Part shown: positions 53,486 through 62,130 of the stretch, piece after piece
Layout of the letters: the number at the start of each line of letters is the position of its first letter
Position numbering within the stretch: the stretch's first letter is position 1
DNA from: Pseudomonas berkeleyensis
Lineage (GTDB): Bacteria; Pseudomonadota; Gammaproteobacteria; Pseudomonadales; Pseudomonadaceae
NCBI RefSeq assembly: GCF_014109765.1
Contig: NZ_CP059139.1
Span: 868,001-932,000 of the forward strand
Length of the DNA: 64,000 bases
Direction of reading: 5' to 3'
Made by a program: the position numbers and the translations under genes
Notes under the pieces: model-generated
Database searches by the model: none
What the model was told of the DNA's origin: nothing
The model's input: the letters and a program-made list of their open reading frames with translations, nothing else

Positions 53486-54355
53486 ATGACCCAGGTACTC
53501 GACGATCTGGTCGCGCTGCTCAGCCTGGAGCAGATCGAGGAAAACCTGTTCCGTGGTCGCAGCCAGGATCTGGGCTTCCGCCAGCTGTTCGGTGGCCAGG
53601 TGCTCGGCCAATGCATCTCCGCCGCCAGCCAGACAGTTGCCGCCGAGCGTCACGTGCACTCCATGCACGGCTATTTCCTGCGCCCTGGCGACGCCAGCCT
53701 GCCGGTGGTCTATCAGGTAGAGCGTACCCGTGATGGCGGCAGCTTCAGCACCCGCCGCGTGGTGGCGGTACAGAAAGGTCAGCCGATCTTCTTCTGCAGC
53801 GCCTCGTTCCAATACGACGAGGAAGGTTTCCATCACCAGAGCCAGATGCCGGACGTGCCCGGCCCCGAGAACCTGAAGTCGGAAACCGAGCTGGCGCGCA
53901 TGGTCGCGCCGATGATTCCCGAGCGACTGCGTGAACGCGCGATCAGCGACAAGCCGATCGAGATCCGCCCGGTGACCCTGATCAACCCCTTCGCCCCGCA
54001 ACCCTGCGAGCCAGTGAAGTACGTGTGGTTCCGCGCTGCCGGCGACCTGCCGGACGACCCGCAACTGCACAAGTACCTGCTGGCCTATGCCAGCGACTTC
54101 AACCTGCTGACCACCTCGATGCAGCCCCATGGCGTGTCGGTGTTCCAGAAGTTCATGCAGGTGGCCAGCCTCGACCATTCGCTGTGGTTCCATCGCAACC
54201 TGCGCATGGACGACTGGTTGCTGTACGCCATGGACAGCCCCTGGGCCGGTAATGCGCGCGGCTTCTCCCGTGCCAGCATCTACAACCGCCAGGGTGAACT
54301 GGTGGCCTCGGTCGCTCAGGAAGGCCTGACCCGCGTGCGTGAGGACTGGAAGTGA
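53486..54355 (+). CDS. tesB: Acyl-CoA thioesterase II
   Basis: A 289-residue double hot-dog thioesterase. FGGQVLGQCISAAS near residue 36, SFSTRRVVAVQKGQPIFF near 90, and the C-terminal SLDHSLWFHRNLRMDDWLLY and VASVAQEGLTRV segments contain the conserved Asp and Gln of the TesB active site. It releases fatty acids from medium- and long-chain acyl-CoA. GAGGAGAG is upstream of the ATG. It overlaps the HAD gene by 4 bases (GTGA). Confidence 0.94.
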   Translation: MTQVLDDLVALLSLEQIEENLFRGRSQDLGFRQLFGGQVLGQCISAASQTVAAERHVHSMHGYFLRPGDASLPVVYQVERTRDGGSFSTRRVVAVQKGQPIFFCSASFQYDEEGFHHQSQMPDVPGPENLKSETELARMVAPMIPERLRERAISDKPIEIRPVTLINPFAPQPCEPVKYVWFRAAGDLPDDPQLHKYLLAYASDFNLLTTSMQPHGVSVFQKFMQVASLDHSLWFHRNLRMDDWLLYAMDSPWAGNARGFSRASIYNRQGELVASVAQEGLTRVREDWK

Positions 54356-54942
54356 ACGCATTGCGCGACGCGCGTCACTGGGTGTTCGACATGGACGGCA
54401 CCCTGACCCTGGCGGTGCATGACTTCCCGGCGATCAAGCGCGTACTGGGCATTCCCCAGGAGGACGACATCCTCCATCACCTGGCAGCGCTGCCGGCCGA
54501 AGAGGCCGCGCAGAAGCACGCCTGGCTGCTGGAGCACGAGCGCGAACTGGCGCTAGCCTCACGTCCGGCGCCGGGCGCCATCGAGCTGGTGCGTGCGCTT
54601 TGCGGGCGGGGTTGCCAGCTCGGCATCCTCACGCGCAATGCGCATGAGTTGGCGCTGCTGACGCTACAAGCCATCGGGCTGGATGACTGTTTCGCCAGCG
54701 CTGACATTCTCGGCCGTGACGAAGCGCCGCCCAAGCCGCATCCGGGCGGCCTGTTGCATCTGGCTGAACGCTGGGCGGTAACGCCGCAGGAACTGGTGAT
54801 GGTCGGTGATTATCGCTTCGATCTGGAATGCGCTCAGGCCGCTGGCGCACGTGGCGTGCTGGTCAACCTGCCGGACAACCCCTGGCCGGAGCTGACCGCG
54901 CTGCATGCGCGCGATTGCGGGGAACTGCTGACGCTTCTGTAG
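54352..54942 (+). CDS. HAD-superfamily phosphatase
   Basis: A 196-residue phosphoglycolate-phosphatase-like hydrolase. Motif I is FDMDGTLTLAVHD at residues 11-23, motif II lies in ILTRNA near 97, and motif IV is VGDYRFDLECAQAAGA near 150. The substrate is unknown. Start is GTG at 54352 overlapping the tesB stop, so it is translationally coupled to tesB. The last codons and stop (ELHARDCGELLTLL) are the source of a downstream tandem array, and the TAG stop comes from a GTAG repeat start. Confidence 0.88.
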   Translation: MNALRDARHWVFDMDGTLTLAVHDFPAIKRVLGIPQEDDILHHLAALPAEEAAQKHAWLLEHERELALASRPAPGAIELVRALCGRGCQLGILTRNAHELALLTLQAIGLDDCFASADILGRDEAPPKPHPGGLLHLAERWAVTPQELVMVGDYRFDLECAQAAGARGVLVNLPDNPWPELTALHARDCGELLTLL

Positions 54943-55311
54943 GGCGTACTCGCCGCAGGCAGTACGCCGTGGGGGGAGGCGGATTGTTCGCTTCGCTCCT
55001 GAATCCGCCCTACGATTGCTCGGTGTTCCGATCCGTCCCACTGATCGAGCTGCATGCGCGCAATTGTGGAGAACTGCTGGCGCTTCTGTAGGGCGTACTC
55101 GCCGCAGGCAGTACGCCGTGGGGAGTTGGCGGATTGTTCGCTTCGCTCCTGAATCCGCCCTACGATTGCTCGGTGTTCCGATCCGTCCTACTGATCGAGC
55201 TGCATGCGCGCAATTGTGGAGAACTGCTGACGCTTCTGTAGGGCGTACTCGCCGTAGGCAGTACGCCGTGGGGGGGGAAGGCGAATTGCTCGGTGTCCCG
55301 CCCCGCCCTAC
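54939..55311. repeat. Tandem array: HAD-gene 3' end plus palindromic repeat, period 149-150
   Basis: A unit of about 150 bases recurs: ctgcatgcgcg starts at 54901 (inside the HAD gene), 55050 and 55200. Each unit holds the last ~14 HAD codons to the TAG, then GTAGGGCGTACTCGCCG...AGTACGCCG, GGCGGATTGTTCGCTTCGC, and ATCCGCCCTAC. Copies 2 and 3 share CAATTGTGGAGAACTG where the gene has GATTGCGGGGAACTG. The third unit is cut short and ends in GCCCTAC at 55311, 2 bases from the metallopeptidase stop. Confidence 0.9.
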
Positions 55312-55313
55312 GG

Positions 55314-56174
55314 TTACAACCGAGTTGCCTTGAAGGTATCGCAACGCCCGGGTTGGCCGTTCTCGAATCCGTTCTTGAACCAGCGTACGCGCTGCTCTGA
55401 AGTGCCGTGGGTGAAGGCGTCCGGCACCACCTGACCACGGGCCTGTTTCTGCAAACGGTCGTCACCGATGGCGCTGGCTGCGTTCAACGCTTCTTCTAGA
55501 TCACCAGCTTCCAGCCAGTTGTGGCGGCGTTGAGCGTGATGCGCCCAGACGCCTGCCAGGCAGTCGGCCTGTAGTTCCTGGCGTACCAGCAGGCCTCCGT
55601 CGCCTTCGACCCGCTCGCCCCGCTGACGCGCGGCGTTGACCTTGGCCGAGACGCCGAGCAGCGTCTGTACGTGGTGGCCTACTTCATGGGCGATCACGTA
55701 AGCCTGGGCGAAGTCGCCGGCTGCCGAAAAGCGCTGTTCCATCTCGCGGAAGAACGCCATGTCGAGGTATACGCGCTGGTCGCCGGGGCAATAGAAGGGG
55801 CCGACGGCCGAGCTGGCGAAGCCGCAGGCCGAGTTGACGCCATCCGAGAACAGCACCAGTTTCGGGTCGCGATATTGCTGGCCGGCCTGCTGGAACAGCT
55901 CGCGCCAGGTGTCTTCGGTGTCACCAAGGATGGCGCGGACGAACTCGCTCTGTTGATCGTTGGCCGGTGGTGCGCTCTGTGTCTGACTGACCTGCGGCTG
56001 GGTGGCCTGGCCGGCGATCTGGCCGAGAATCTGCAAGGGATCCTGGCCCATCAGCAGGCCGACGATGACGATCACCGCCACTCCGGCCAGGCTCAGGCCG
56101 CCGCTGACGCGCCTGCCCGAACGGCCGCGCGCATCCACCACGTTGTCACTGCGTCTGCCGCGTTGCCAGCGCAT
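55314..56174 (-). CDS. Membrane-anchored zinc metallopeptidase (YpfJ family)
   Basis: A 286-residue protein of the neutral zinc metallopeptidase family (PF04228). An N-terminal basic region is followed by one membrane helix (about 27-42). HEVGHHVQTLLGVSAK near residue 165 is the HExxH zinc motif, with a downstream ELQADCLAGVWAHH that supplies the third ligand. Substrate unknown. The gene is convergent with the HAD array, whose last repeat reaches its stop codon. Confidence 0.9.
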   Translation of the reverse strand: MRWQRGRRSDNVVDARGRSGRRVSGGLSLAGVAVIVIVGLLMGQDPLQILGQIAGQATQPQVSQTQSAPPANDQQSEFVRAILGDTEDTWRELFQQAGQQYRDPKLVLFSDGVNSACGFASSAVGPFYCPGDQRVYLDMAFFREMEQRFSAAGDFAQAYVIAHEVGHHVQTLLGVSAKVNAARQRGERVEGDGGLLVRQELQADCLAGVWAHHAQRRHNWLEAGDLEEALNAASAIGDDRLQKQARGQVVPDAFTHGTSEQRVRWFKNGFENGQPGRCDTFKATRL

Positions 56175-56227
56175 GGCCTCACTCCCTGGATTGATTTCTG
56201 TGCAGTGTAGCTGCGCGATGGTGGCGA

Positions 56228-56662
56228 TCAGTTGCCGGGATAGTCGGCCAGCACCTGATCCTGGCGCTCACGATCCAGACCAATCACCTGATAGGCATCG
56301 ACGCGGTCACCGTATTCCATGCCGGGCGAGCCCATGGGCATGCCAGGCACCGCCGCGCCGAGCAGATCGGGGCGTTCACGCAACTTGAGAATGTCGGCGG
56401 CCGGTACATGGCCCTCGACGAATTTGCCGTCGATCACCCCGGTATGGCAGGAGGCCAGGCGTGGCGGCACGCCAAGGCGCTGTTTGACCGCGCTCATGTC
56501 GGCTTCGACATGGTCGTTGACGGTAAAGCCGTTGTCCTGCAGATGGCTGATCCAGGCCTTGCAGCAGCCGCAGTTGGCGTCGCGGTGGACGTCGATGGTC
56601 AGCGCTTCGCTGGCCTGGGCCAGGCTGGTGAAGAGGCAGAGGGCGAGCAGCGAGTGGCGCAT
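56228..56662 (-). CDS. DUF411 exported protein
   Basis: A 144-residue protein with a signal peptide (about residues 1-17, LLALCLFTSLAQA). DUF411 features are a CGCCKAW cysteine cluster near residue 31, SCHTGVI near 91 and a GMPMGSPGME segment near 120. DUF411 genes often sit with copper-resistance genes and the Cys/Met pattern suits copper, but no such genes are adjacent here, so metal binding is inference. Divergent from the small membrane protein gene. Confidence 0.85.
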   Translation of the reverse strand: MRHSLLALCLFTSLAQASEALTIDVHRDANCGCCKAWISHLQDNGFTVNDHVEADMSAVKQRLGVPPRLASCHTGVIDGKFVEGHVPAADILKLRERPDLLGAAVPGMPMGSPGMEYGDRVDAYQVIGLDRERQDQVLADYPGN

Positions 56663-56791
56663 GACAGGACTCCTGAAAAAGGGTGCGCCAGCATAGCGCC
56701 AGGATGCATATGACCCAAGCTGTTGCGACTATGCGCCGCGACCAGTGGCGGCCTATTCTGCCTGCAACCGATTATGCCAAGGAGCTTGCCG

Positions 56792-57175
56792 ATGCTGTTT
56801 GCCCGAATCGTTCTGCTGATCCAGATCGCGGCGCTGAGTCTGCTGGGGCTGGCCTATTTCATTCGCCCTGAGGAAATGGCCAGTTTCAGTGGCGCCCTGC
56901 TGATGGGGAGTGCCGCCGTGACCGAGGTTCGCGCCTACTACGGCGGCCTGCAACTGGGGCTGGCGGCTTATCTGGCGATGGCCTTGACGCGCCTGGATCT
57001 GCTGCGCCCGGCGCTGATGCTGGTGGTGTTGCTGTATGCCGCGCTGGCCTTGGCACGTATCGCCGGACTGTGGCTGGATGGCGGGGCGCAGCAGACCTTC
57101 AATCTTTATGCGCTGCTGCTTGAGGTGATGTCGGCCGTGCTGGCCTGGTGGGCGTTACGCGGGCTCGCACGCTAG
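56792..57175 (+). CDS. Small membrane protein, DUF4345-like
   Basis: A 127-residue protein with four hydrophobic helices (about 6-24, 34-60, 68-90, 100-122). It resembles DUF4345 by length, by the FIRPEEMASF start of the first loop and by RAYYGGLQLGLAAYL. Function unknown. The ATG at 56792 has AAGGAG 8 bases upstream, which argues against an in-frame start at 56723. Confidence 0.75.
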   Translation: MLFARIVLLIQIAALSLLGLAYFIRPEEMASFSGALLMGSAAVTEVRAYYGGLQLGLAAYLAMALTRLDLLRPALMLVVLLYAALALARIAGLWLDGGAQQTFNLYALLLEVMSAVLAWWALRGLAR

Positions 57176-57271
57176 CGCCGCGTACCCCTGCAGATCGTAG
57201 CCCGGATGCAATCCGGGGGATTCTGCGTCATCCAGTTCACTGATTGCATCCAGGCCACGGCGAGCGGCAGC

Positions 57272-58360
57272 TTAGCGCCTTTCCAGCAAAACACCCGATT
57301 CCATGTGATGGGTGTAGGGGAACTGGTCGAACAGTGCGCAACGCGTGACCTTATGGGTGTCATCGAGCTGGGCGATGTTGGCGGCCAGGGTTTCCGGGTT
57401 GCAGGAGATATACAGGATGCGTTCGAAGCGTCGAGTCAGCTCGCAGGTGTCCGGATCCATGCCGGCGCGTGGCGGGTCGACGAAGACGCTGCCGAATTCG
57501 TAGCTTTTCAGGTCGATACCGGCCAGGCGGCGGAACGGGCGCACCTCGTTGAGCGCCTGGGTCAGCTCTTCGGCGGACAGGCGCACCAGTTCGACGTTGT
57601 TCACAGCGTTATCGGCCAGGTTGGCCAGGGCGGCGTTGACCGAGGTCTTGCTGATCTCGGTGGCGAGCACCTTGCGTACACGGGTGGCCAGCGGCACGGT
57701 GAAGTTGCCGTTGCCGCAGTACAGCTCCAGCAGGTCGTCGTTGCGCTGGCCCAGTACGTCGTAGGCCCAGCCGAGCATCTTCTGGCACACCGCGCCGTTG
57801 GGCTGGGTAAAGGCGCCTTCCGGCTGGCGGTAGCGAAAGCTACGCCCGGCCACGATCAACTCCTCTTCGACATAATCACGGCCGATTACCAGGCGCTGGC
57901 CACGTGAGCGGCCGACCAGGCTGACGTTCAGCTCGGCGGCCAGGCGCTCGGCCTCGGCTTGCCAGGCGGCGTCCAGTGGCCGGTGGTAAGCCAGGGTGAT
58001 CAGCGCATCGCCGGTCAGGGTGGTGAGGAATTCAACCTGGAACAACTTGAACGACAGCGTCTCGCTGGCCTGCCAGGCGGCGCGCAGGCGCGGCATCAGT
58101 TCGTTGATACGCAGGCTGGCGATGGGGAAGTCGTCGATCAGAATCGGCGTGTGTTTGTCGCCAGGGGCGAACATCGCGTAGTGACGCTGGCCGTCCTCAC
58201 GCCACAGGCGAAACTCGGCGCGCAGGCGGTAGTGCTCACGCGGCGAGTCGAAAACCTCTGGCTCCGGAGCCGAGAAGGGCGCCAGCAATTCGACCAGGCG
58301 GGCCTTCTTCTCGGCGAGTTGGGCGTCGTAGCTGGCGGGGTCGAATGCGGGGCGGCTCAT
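57272..58360 (-). CDS. trmA: tRNA (uracil-54 C5)-methyltransferase
   Basis: A 362-residue enzyme that makes ribothymidine at position 54 of tRNA with SAM. Motifs are [15 protein letters not shown] near residue 180, [15 protein letters not shown] near 212 (SAM site), VDPPRAGMD near 295, and the catalytic cysteine in [13 protein letters not shown] near 320. The protein lacks the iron-sulfur cluster cysteines of RumA, supporting TrmA. Length matches the family. Confidence 0.95.
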   Translation of the reverse strand: MSRPAFDPASYDAQLAEKKARLVELLAPFSAPEPEVFDSPREHYRLRAEFRLWREDGQRHYAMFAPGDKHTPILIDDFPIASLRINELMPRLRAAWQASETLSFKLFQVEFLTTLTGDALITLAYHRPLDAAWQAEAERLAAELNVSLVGRSRGQRLVIGRDYVEEELIVAGRSFRYRQPEGAFTQPNGAVCQKMLGWAYDVLGQRNDDLLELYCGNGNFTVPLATRVRKVLATEISKTSVNAALANLADNAVNNVELVRLSAEELTQALNEVRPFRRLAGIDLKSYEFGSVFVDPPRAGMDPDTCELTRRFERILYISCNPETLAANIAQLDDTHKVTRCALFDQFPYTHHMESGVLLERR

Positions 58361-58531
58361 CGGTCACTCATGGGGCAGGAAAACGGGGCGCTATTGTAGC
58401 GATTCCGTGGCCCGAGTGCCGGGATCTCGATCATTGATGAGGTGGCGTGCGAAGCGTCCGGTGAGGTGCTCCCACGCAGAGCGTGAGAACGATAAAAAGG
58501 AATGACTGGCGCGAATGTGGGCTGAAGGCCC

Positions 58532-58710
58532 GCCCTACATGATCGGGCGCCGCGTAGGGTGGCTTCAGCGGCGTAGGGTGGGCTTCAGCCCACCAATGGC
58601 CAGCGCGGAAGGGCGTACTCGCGAAGCAGTACGCCATTTCGCATTTTCAGGGCAGCGTGGTTTGGCGGACTGTCCGCTTAGCTACGAGCGGCCGGCGCCC
58701 CGATCCGTCC
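58532..58710. repeat. Complex REP cluster between trmA and the reductase gene
   Basis: Within the 531-bp gap 58361-58891 lie, in order, a CCCGCCCTAC half, GTAGGGTGGCTTCAGCGGC, GTAGGGTGGGCTTCAGCCCACC, GGGCGTACTCGCGAAGCAGTACGCC and a final CGATCCGTCCTAC. At least three families abut. The AraC-type remnant begins directly after the last element, as if the cluster had replaced its 5' part. Confidence 0.75.
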
Positions 58711-58838
58711 TACGAGCAACTCAAGACCGACGAGCGCATCGAGGTGATCGTCGAGCGCACCGACTTCTCCGAGCCGAGCACCTCAAACGCTGGGTAGGGG
58801 AAACACCGGTGGAGTTTCGCAAACGCGGTAAGGCGTGA
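58711..58838 (+). pseudogene. Remnant of an AraC-family regulator C-terminus
   Basis: From 58711 one frame reads YEQLKTDERIEVIVERTDFSE, then PST, matching the second helix-turn-helix region of AraC-type activators (typical pattern: GFSEPSAF-RAFKRW-G-TP-E-R). Around 58780 the reading shifts by one frame and continues HLKRWVGETPVEFRKRG to a TGA at 58836-58838. In the first frame a TAG stops translation at 58795-58797. There is no start codon and the N-terminal part is missing. It is a decayed fragment about 40 codons long. Confidence 0.7.
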
Positions 58839-58891
58839 GCCGATTCGGTGGGCCGGGCGGCGTTCCGCTTTAGCCCACCAGCTCCGCTGCC

Positions 58892-60247
58892 TCAGGCACC
58901 CAGCAGGCTTTGTCCACATACGCGCAGGTACTGCGCGGTCACTGCGCCCGAACCGGGCTGGGCGAACCAGGCCACGGCCTCGGCGACGTCCTGCGGCAGG
59001 CCGCCCTGGCTCATCGAGTTCATGCGCCGGCCGGCCTCGCGGATGCCCAGCGGTATGGCCGCTGTCATCTGGGTTTCGATGAAACCCGGCGCCACGGCGT
59101 TGATGCTGATGCCTTTCTTTGCCAGGGCTGGTGCCCAGGCTTGAGCCAGGCCGATCACGCCGGCCTTGCTCGTCGCATAGTTGGTCTGGCCCATGTTGCC
59201 GGCAATGCCGCTGATCGAAGCGATCAGCACCACACGGCCGTTGTCGTGCAGCTTGTCGGCATCCAGCAGCGCCTGCGTCAGTACCTGCGGGGCCTTGAGG
59301 TTGACGTCGATCACCGAATTCCAGAACGCATCGCTCATCTTCGCCAGGGTCTTGTCGCGGGTGATGCCGGCGTTGTGCACGACGATGTCGAGGCCATCAG
59401 GCAGGGCTTCGATCAGGCGCTGCGGCGCATCCTCGGCGCAGATGTCCAGGGTCACGGCACGTCCACCCAGGCGCGCGGCCAGGGCTTGCAAGGCATCGGC
59501 AGCGGGCGGCACGTCGAGCAGCACCACCTCGGCGCCGTCACGGGCGAGGACTTCGGCGATGGACGCGCCGATACCGCGCGAGGCACCGGTGACCAGCGCT
59601 TTCTTGCCGGCCAATGGGCGCGTCCAGTCCTTGACCTGTTCGCCGCAGGCACCGAGACGCAGCACCTGGCCGGAGACATAGGCGCTTTTCGGCGAGAGGA
59701 AGAAGCGCAGCGCGCCTTCCAGTTGCTGATCACCGCCCTTGCCGACATAGAGCAGCTGCACGCTGCCACCACGGCGAATCTCCTTGCCCAGCGAACGGGT
59801 GAAACCTTCCAGCGAGCGCTGCACGCTGGCGGCGATGGGGTCTTTCAATGACTCCGGGGCACGCCCTAGAACGACCACACGAGGACACTTGTCCAGGCCC
59901 TTGAAGGCAGGCTGGAAGAAATCGCGCAGCTCGATCAACTGTTCGAAACGGGTCAGGTGGCTGGCATCGAAGACCAGGGCCTTGAGCTTGGGGCCATGCT
60001 CGGCCGTCCAGCGTGGCAGGTCGAGTTGACCATCCCGGGCGGCGAATAGCTGATCGGTAAGCTTGCTGGCGAAGGGTTGCACGGCCTTGAGCAGCTCACC
60101 CTCGCCGCCCAGCAGCAGAGCGCCATCCACCGGCCTGACCCGGCCGGCCATCCAGCGTTCCAGGCGCAGCGGCGCCGGCAGGCCGAGGGCTCCGACCAGG
60201 CGACGGCCGGTAGACGAGTTGGCGAAGGCGAGGTAACGGTCGGACAT
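58892..60247 (-). CDS. FabG4-type 3-oxoacyl reductase
   Basis: A 451-residue short-chain dehydrogenase with a long N-terminal domain (1-210) before the Rossmann domain. The NAD(P) motif GASRGIGAS is near residue 218, HNAG near 289, and the catalytic YATSKAG near 360. This two-domain shape is that of FabG4 (high-molecular-weight 3-oxoacyl-ACP/CoA reductases). I chose the ATG at 60247 (MSDRYLAF), with AGGAG-like bases upstream. It is divergent from a thiolase gene, and the two could act on the same acyl-CoA substrates. Confidence 0.87.
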   Translation of the reverse strand: MSDRYLAFANSSTGRRLVGALGLPAPLRLERWMAGRVRPVDGALLLGGEGELLKAVQPFASKLTDQLFAARDGQLDLPRWTAEHGPKLKALVFDASHLTRFEQLIELRDFFQPAFKGLDKCPRVVVLGRAPESLKDPIAASVQRSLEGFTRSLGKEIRRGGSVQLLYVGKGGDQQLEGALRFFLSPKSAYVSGQVLRLGACGEQVKDWTRPLAGKKALVTGASRGIGASIAEVLARDGAEVVLLDVPPAADALQALAARLGGRAVTLDICAEDAPQRLIEALPDGLDIVVHNAGITRDKTLAKMSDAFWNSVIDVNLKAPQVLTQALLDADKLHDNGRVVLIASISGIAGNMGQTNYATSKAGVIGLAQAWAPALAKKGISINAVAPGFIETQMTAAIPLGIREAGRRMNSMSQGGLPQDVAEAVAWFAQPGSGAVTAQYLRVCGQSLLGA

Positions 60248-60477
60248 GAAAGGCTCCTGCGGGCGAATCGAAAGTCGTGTCACTGTACGCGGCAGTCGGC
60301 AAAGCGCAATTGACTCTGTTGCCTCACGCGCCGGCAAGGCGGCCAATGTTCGCGGCTGTTTGAGGTTTAGCCTGTGCGGCCAGAAGGCTAAAGTGTATGT
60401 CTCATATATCTAGGAGCCGGTTGACGGGCAGTAGTTCGTCGTTGGTTTTCAGCTCTCTCGACCAGCAAGGAGTCCTC

Positions 60478-61755
60478 ATGGCCCAGTTGCGCCGGGTCGC
60501 CATCGTAGGCGGCAACCGTATTCCGTTCGCCCGTTCCAATACCGTCTACGCTAGGGCGAGCAACCAGGAGATGCTGACCAGCGCCCTCGAAGGCTTGGTG
60601 GAGCGCTTCAACCTGCATGGCGAGCGCCTCGGTGAGGTGGTGGCCGGTGCGGTACTCAAGCATTCGCGGGACTTCAACCTGACTCGCGAGTGCGTGCTGG
60701 GTTCGCGCCTGGCGCCGGAAACGCCGGCCTACGATCTGCAGCAGGCCTGCGGCACCGGGCTGGAGGCAGCGATTCTGGTGGCCAACAAGATCGCCCTCGG
60801 GCAGATCGACTGCGGCATCGCGGGTGGCGTCGACACCACCTCGGATGCGCCCATCGGCGTCAACGAGGGGCTGCGGCAGATTCTGCTGGAGGCCAATCGC
60901 GGCAAGAGCACCGGTGACAAGATCAAGAGCCTGCTGAAGATTCGCCCGCGTCACCTGGCGCCGCACATTCCGCGCAATGGCGAGCCGCGCACCGGGCTGT
61001 CGATGGGCGAGCACTGCGAACTGATGGCGCAGCGCTGGGCCATCCCGCGTGACGAGCAGGATCAGCTGGCCCTGGCCAGTCACCAGAAGCTGGCAGCGGC
61101 CTATGCCGAAGGCTGGCACGATGACCTGCTGACACCATTCCTTGGCCTGACCCGCGACCAGAATCTGCGCCCGGACATCAGCGCGGAGAAGCTCGCCACG
61201 CTCAAACCCTGCTTCGAGCGTGGGCCGCGCGGCACAATGACTGCGGCCAACTCCACACCGCTGACCGATGGTGCCTCGGTGGTGCTGCTGGCCAGCGAGG
61301 AATGGGCCAAGGCGCGCGGTCTGCCGGTGCTGGCCTACCTGCGCGATGGCGAGGCGGCCGCGGTGGATTTCGTCCAGGGCAAGGAAGGCTTGCTGATGGC
61401 GCCGGTGTACGCCGTACCCCGTCTGCTGGCGCGCAACGGCCTGACCTTGCAGGATTTCGACTACTACGAGATCCACGAGGCCTTCGCCGCCCAGGTGTTG
61501 TGCACGCTCAAGGCCTGGGAGGACGCCGACTACTGCAAGGAGCGCCTGGGGCTTGAGAGTGCGCTGGGCTCCATCGACCGCAGCAAGATGAACGTCAAGG
61601 GCAGTTCGCTCGCCGCAGGCCACCCGTTCGCGGCCACTGGCGGACGCATTGTCGCCAACCTGGCCAAGCTGCTTTCGGTGGCAGGCGAGGGGCGCGGCCT
61701 GATTTCCATCTGCGCTGCAGGTGGTCAGGGTGTGACCGCGATCCTCGAACGGTAA
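60478..61755 (+). CDS. Acetyl-CoA C-acetyltransferase (thiolase)
   Basis: A 425-residue thiolase. The acylated cysteine is in LQQACGTGLEAA near residue 90, the EIHEAFAAQV histidine region near 340, and the GHPFAATGGR and CAAGGQG motifs complete the C-terminal active site. FadI/AtoB-like length. The ATG at 60478 has AAGGAG about 6 bases upstream and begins MAQLRRVAIVGG, which is family-like. Divergent from the FabG4-type gene. Confidence 0.92.
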   Translation: MAQLRRVAIVGGNRIPFARSNTVYARASNQEMLTSALEGLVERFNLHGERLGEVVAGAVLKHSRDFNLTRECVLGSRLAPETPAYDLQQACGTGLEAAILVANKIALGQIDCGIAGGVDTTSDAPIGVNEGLRQILLEANRGKSTGDKIKSLLKIRPRHLAPHIPRNGEPRTGLSMGEHCELMAQRWAIPRDEQDQLALASHQKLAAAYAEGWHDDLLTPFLGLTRDQNLRPDISAEKLATLKPCFERGPRGTMTAANSTPLTDGASVVLLASEEWAKARGLPVLAYLRDGEAAAVDFVQGKEGLLMAPVYAVPRLLARNGLTLQDFDYYEIHEAFAAQVLCTLKAWEDADYCKERLGLESALGSIDRSKMNVKGSSLAAGHPFAATGGRIVANLAKLLSVAGEGRGLISICAAGGQGVTAILER

Positions 61756-61813
61756 TCCAATACGGGTGGTCGCAAGTCATCGCGACTACTCGATGTAAGC
61801 AACTCCGTGATTC

Positions 61814-61848
61814 GAGCGGCCCGCGTGATGCGTGGCCGCTCTTTTTTT
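61814..61848 (+). terminator. Terminator after the thiolase gene
   Basis: GAGCGGCC and GGCCGCTC form an 8-bp stem with a 12-base loop, followed by seven T residues (61842-61848). It isolates the thiolase gene from cioA. Confidence 0.88.
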
Positions 61849-61972
61849 GGGCCGCCTTCCTGCCGTGCCGGGCGTGCTCACGCTCGATGCCGTGCCACGC
61901 TGCGGTGGCCTGTCGCGCGGCAAATCACCACAGCGCCAGTTGTGCCTTTAGCGGCTAGTCTTCTACTGCACA

Positions 61973-61986
61973 TTGATCCAGATCAA
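61973..61986 (+). promoter_or_regulatory. ANR/FNR box upstream of cioA
   Basis: TTGATCCAGATCAA is a perfect TTGAT-N4-ATCAA dyad, centred about 152 bases before the cioA ATG. In P. aeruginosa ANR represses cioAB at low oxygen; the distance from the coding start does not show whether this site activates or represses here. The remaining gap (61849-62130) shows nothing else. Confidence 0.8.
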
Positions 61987-62130
61987 TGCGGCATTTCACG
62001 TTTCACCTGGCAGCCGTTCGGCTGCGGCTCACTTCATAAGAACAATTTCAGCTCGTTTGACTCCAACACCTGGAGTCTATGGATCGGCTTTGCGTGCACG
62101 GGCCGAGATAACCCTGAATGAGGATGTGAC

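Noticed and set aside
54939..55311. CRISPR array
   Set aside because: Only three units of 150 bases with near-identical whole units, no short repeats with unique spacers, and no cas genes.
55016..55333. Open frame in the HAD-tail array
   Set aside because: It is built from repeated REP and gene-tail copies without a start signal; better explained as duplicated non-functional sequence.
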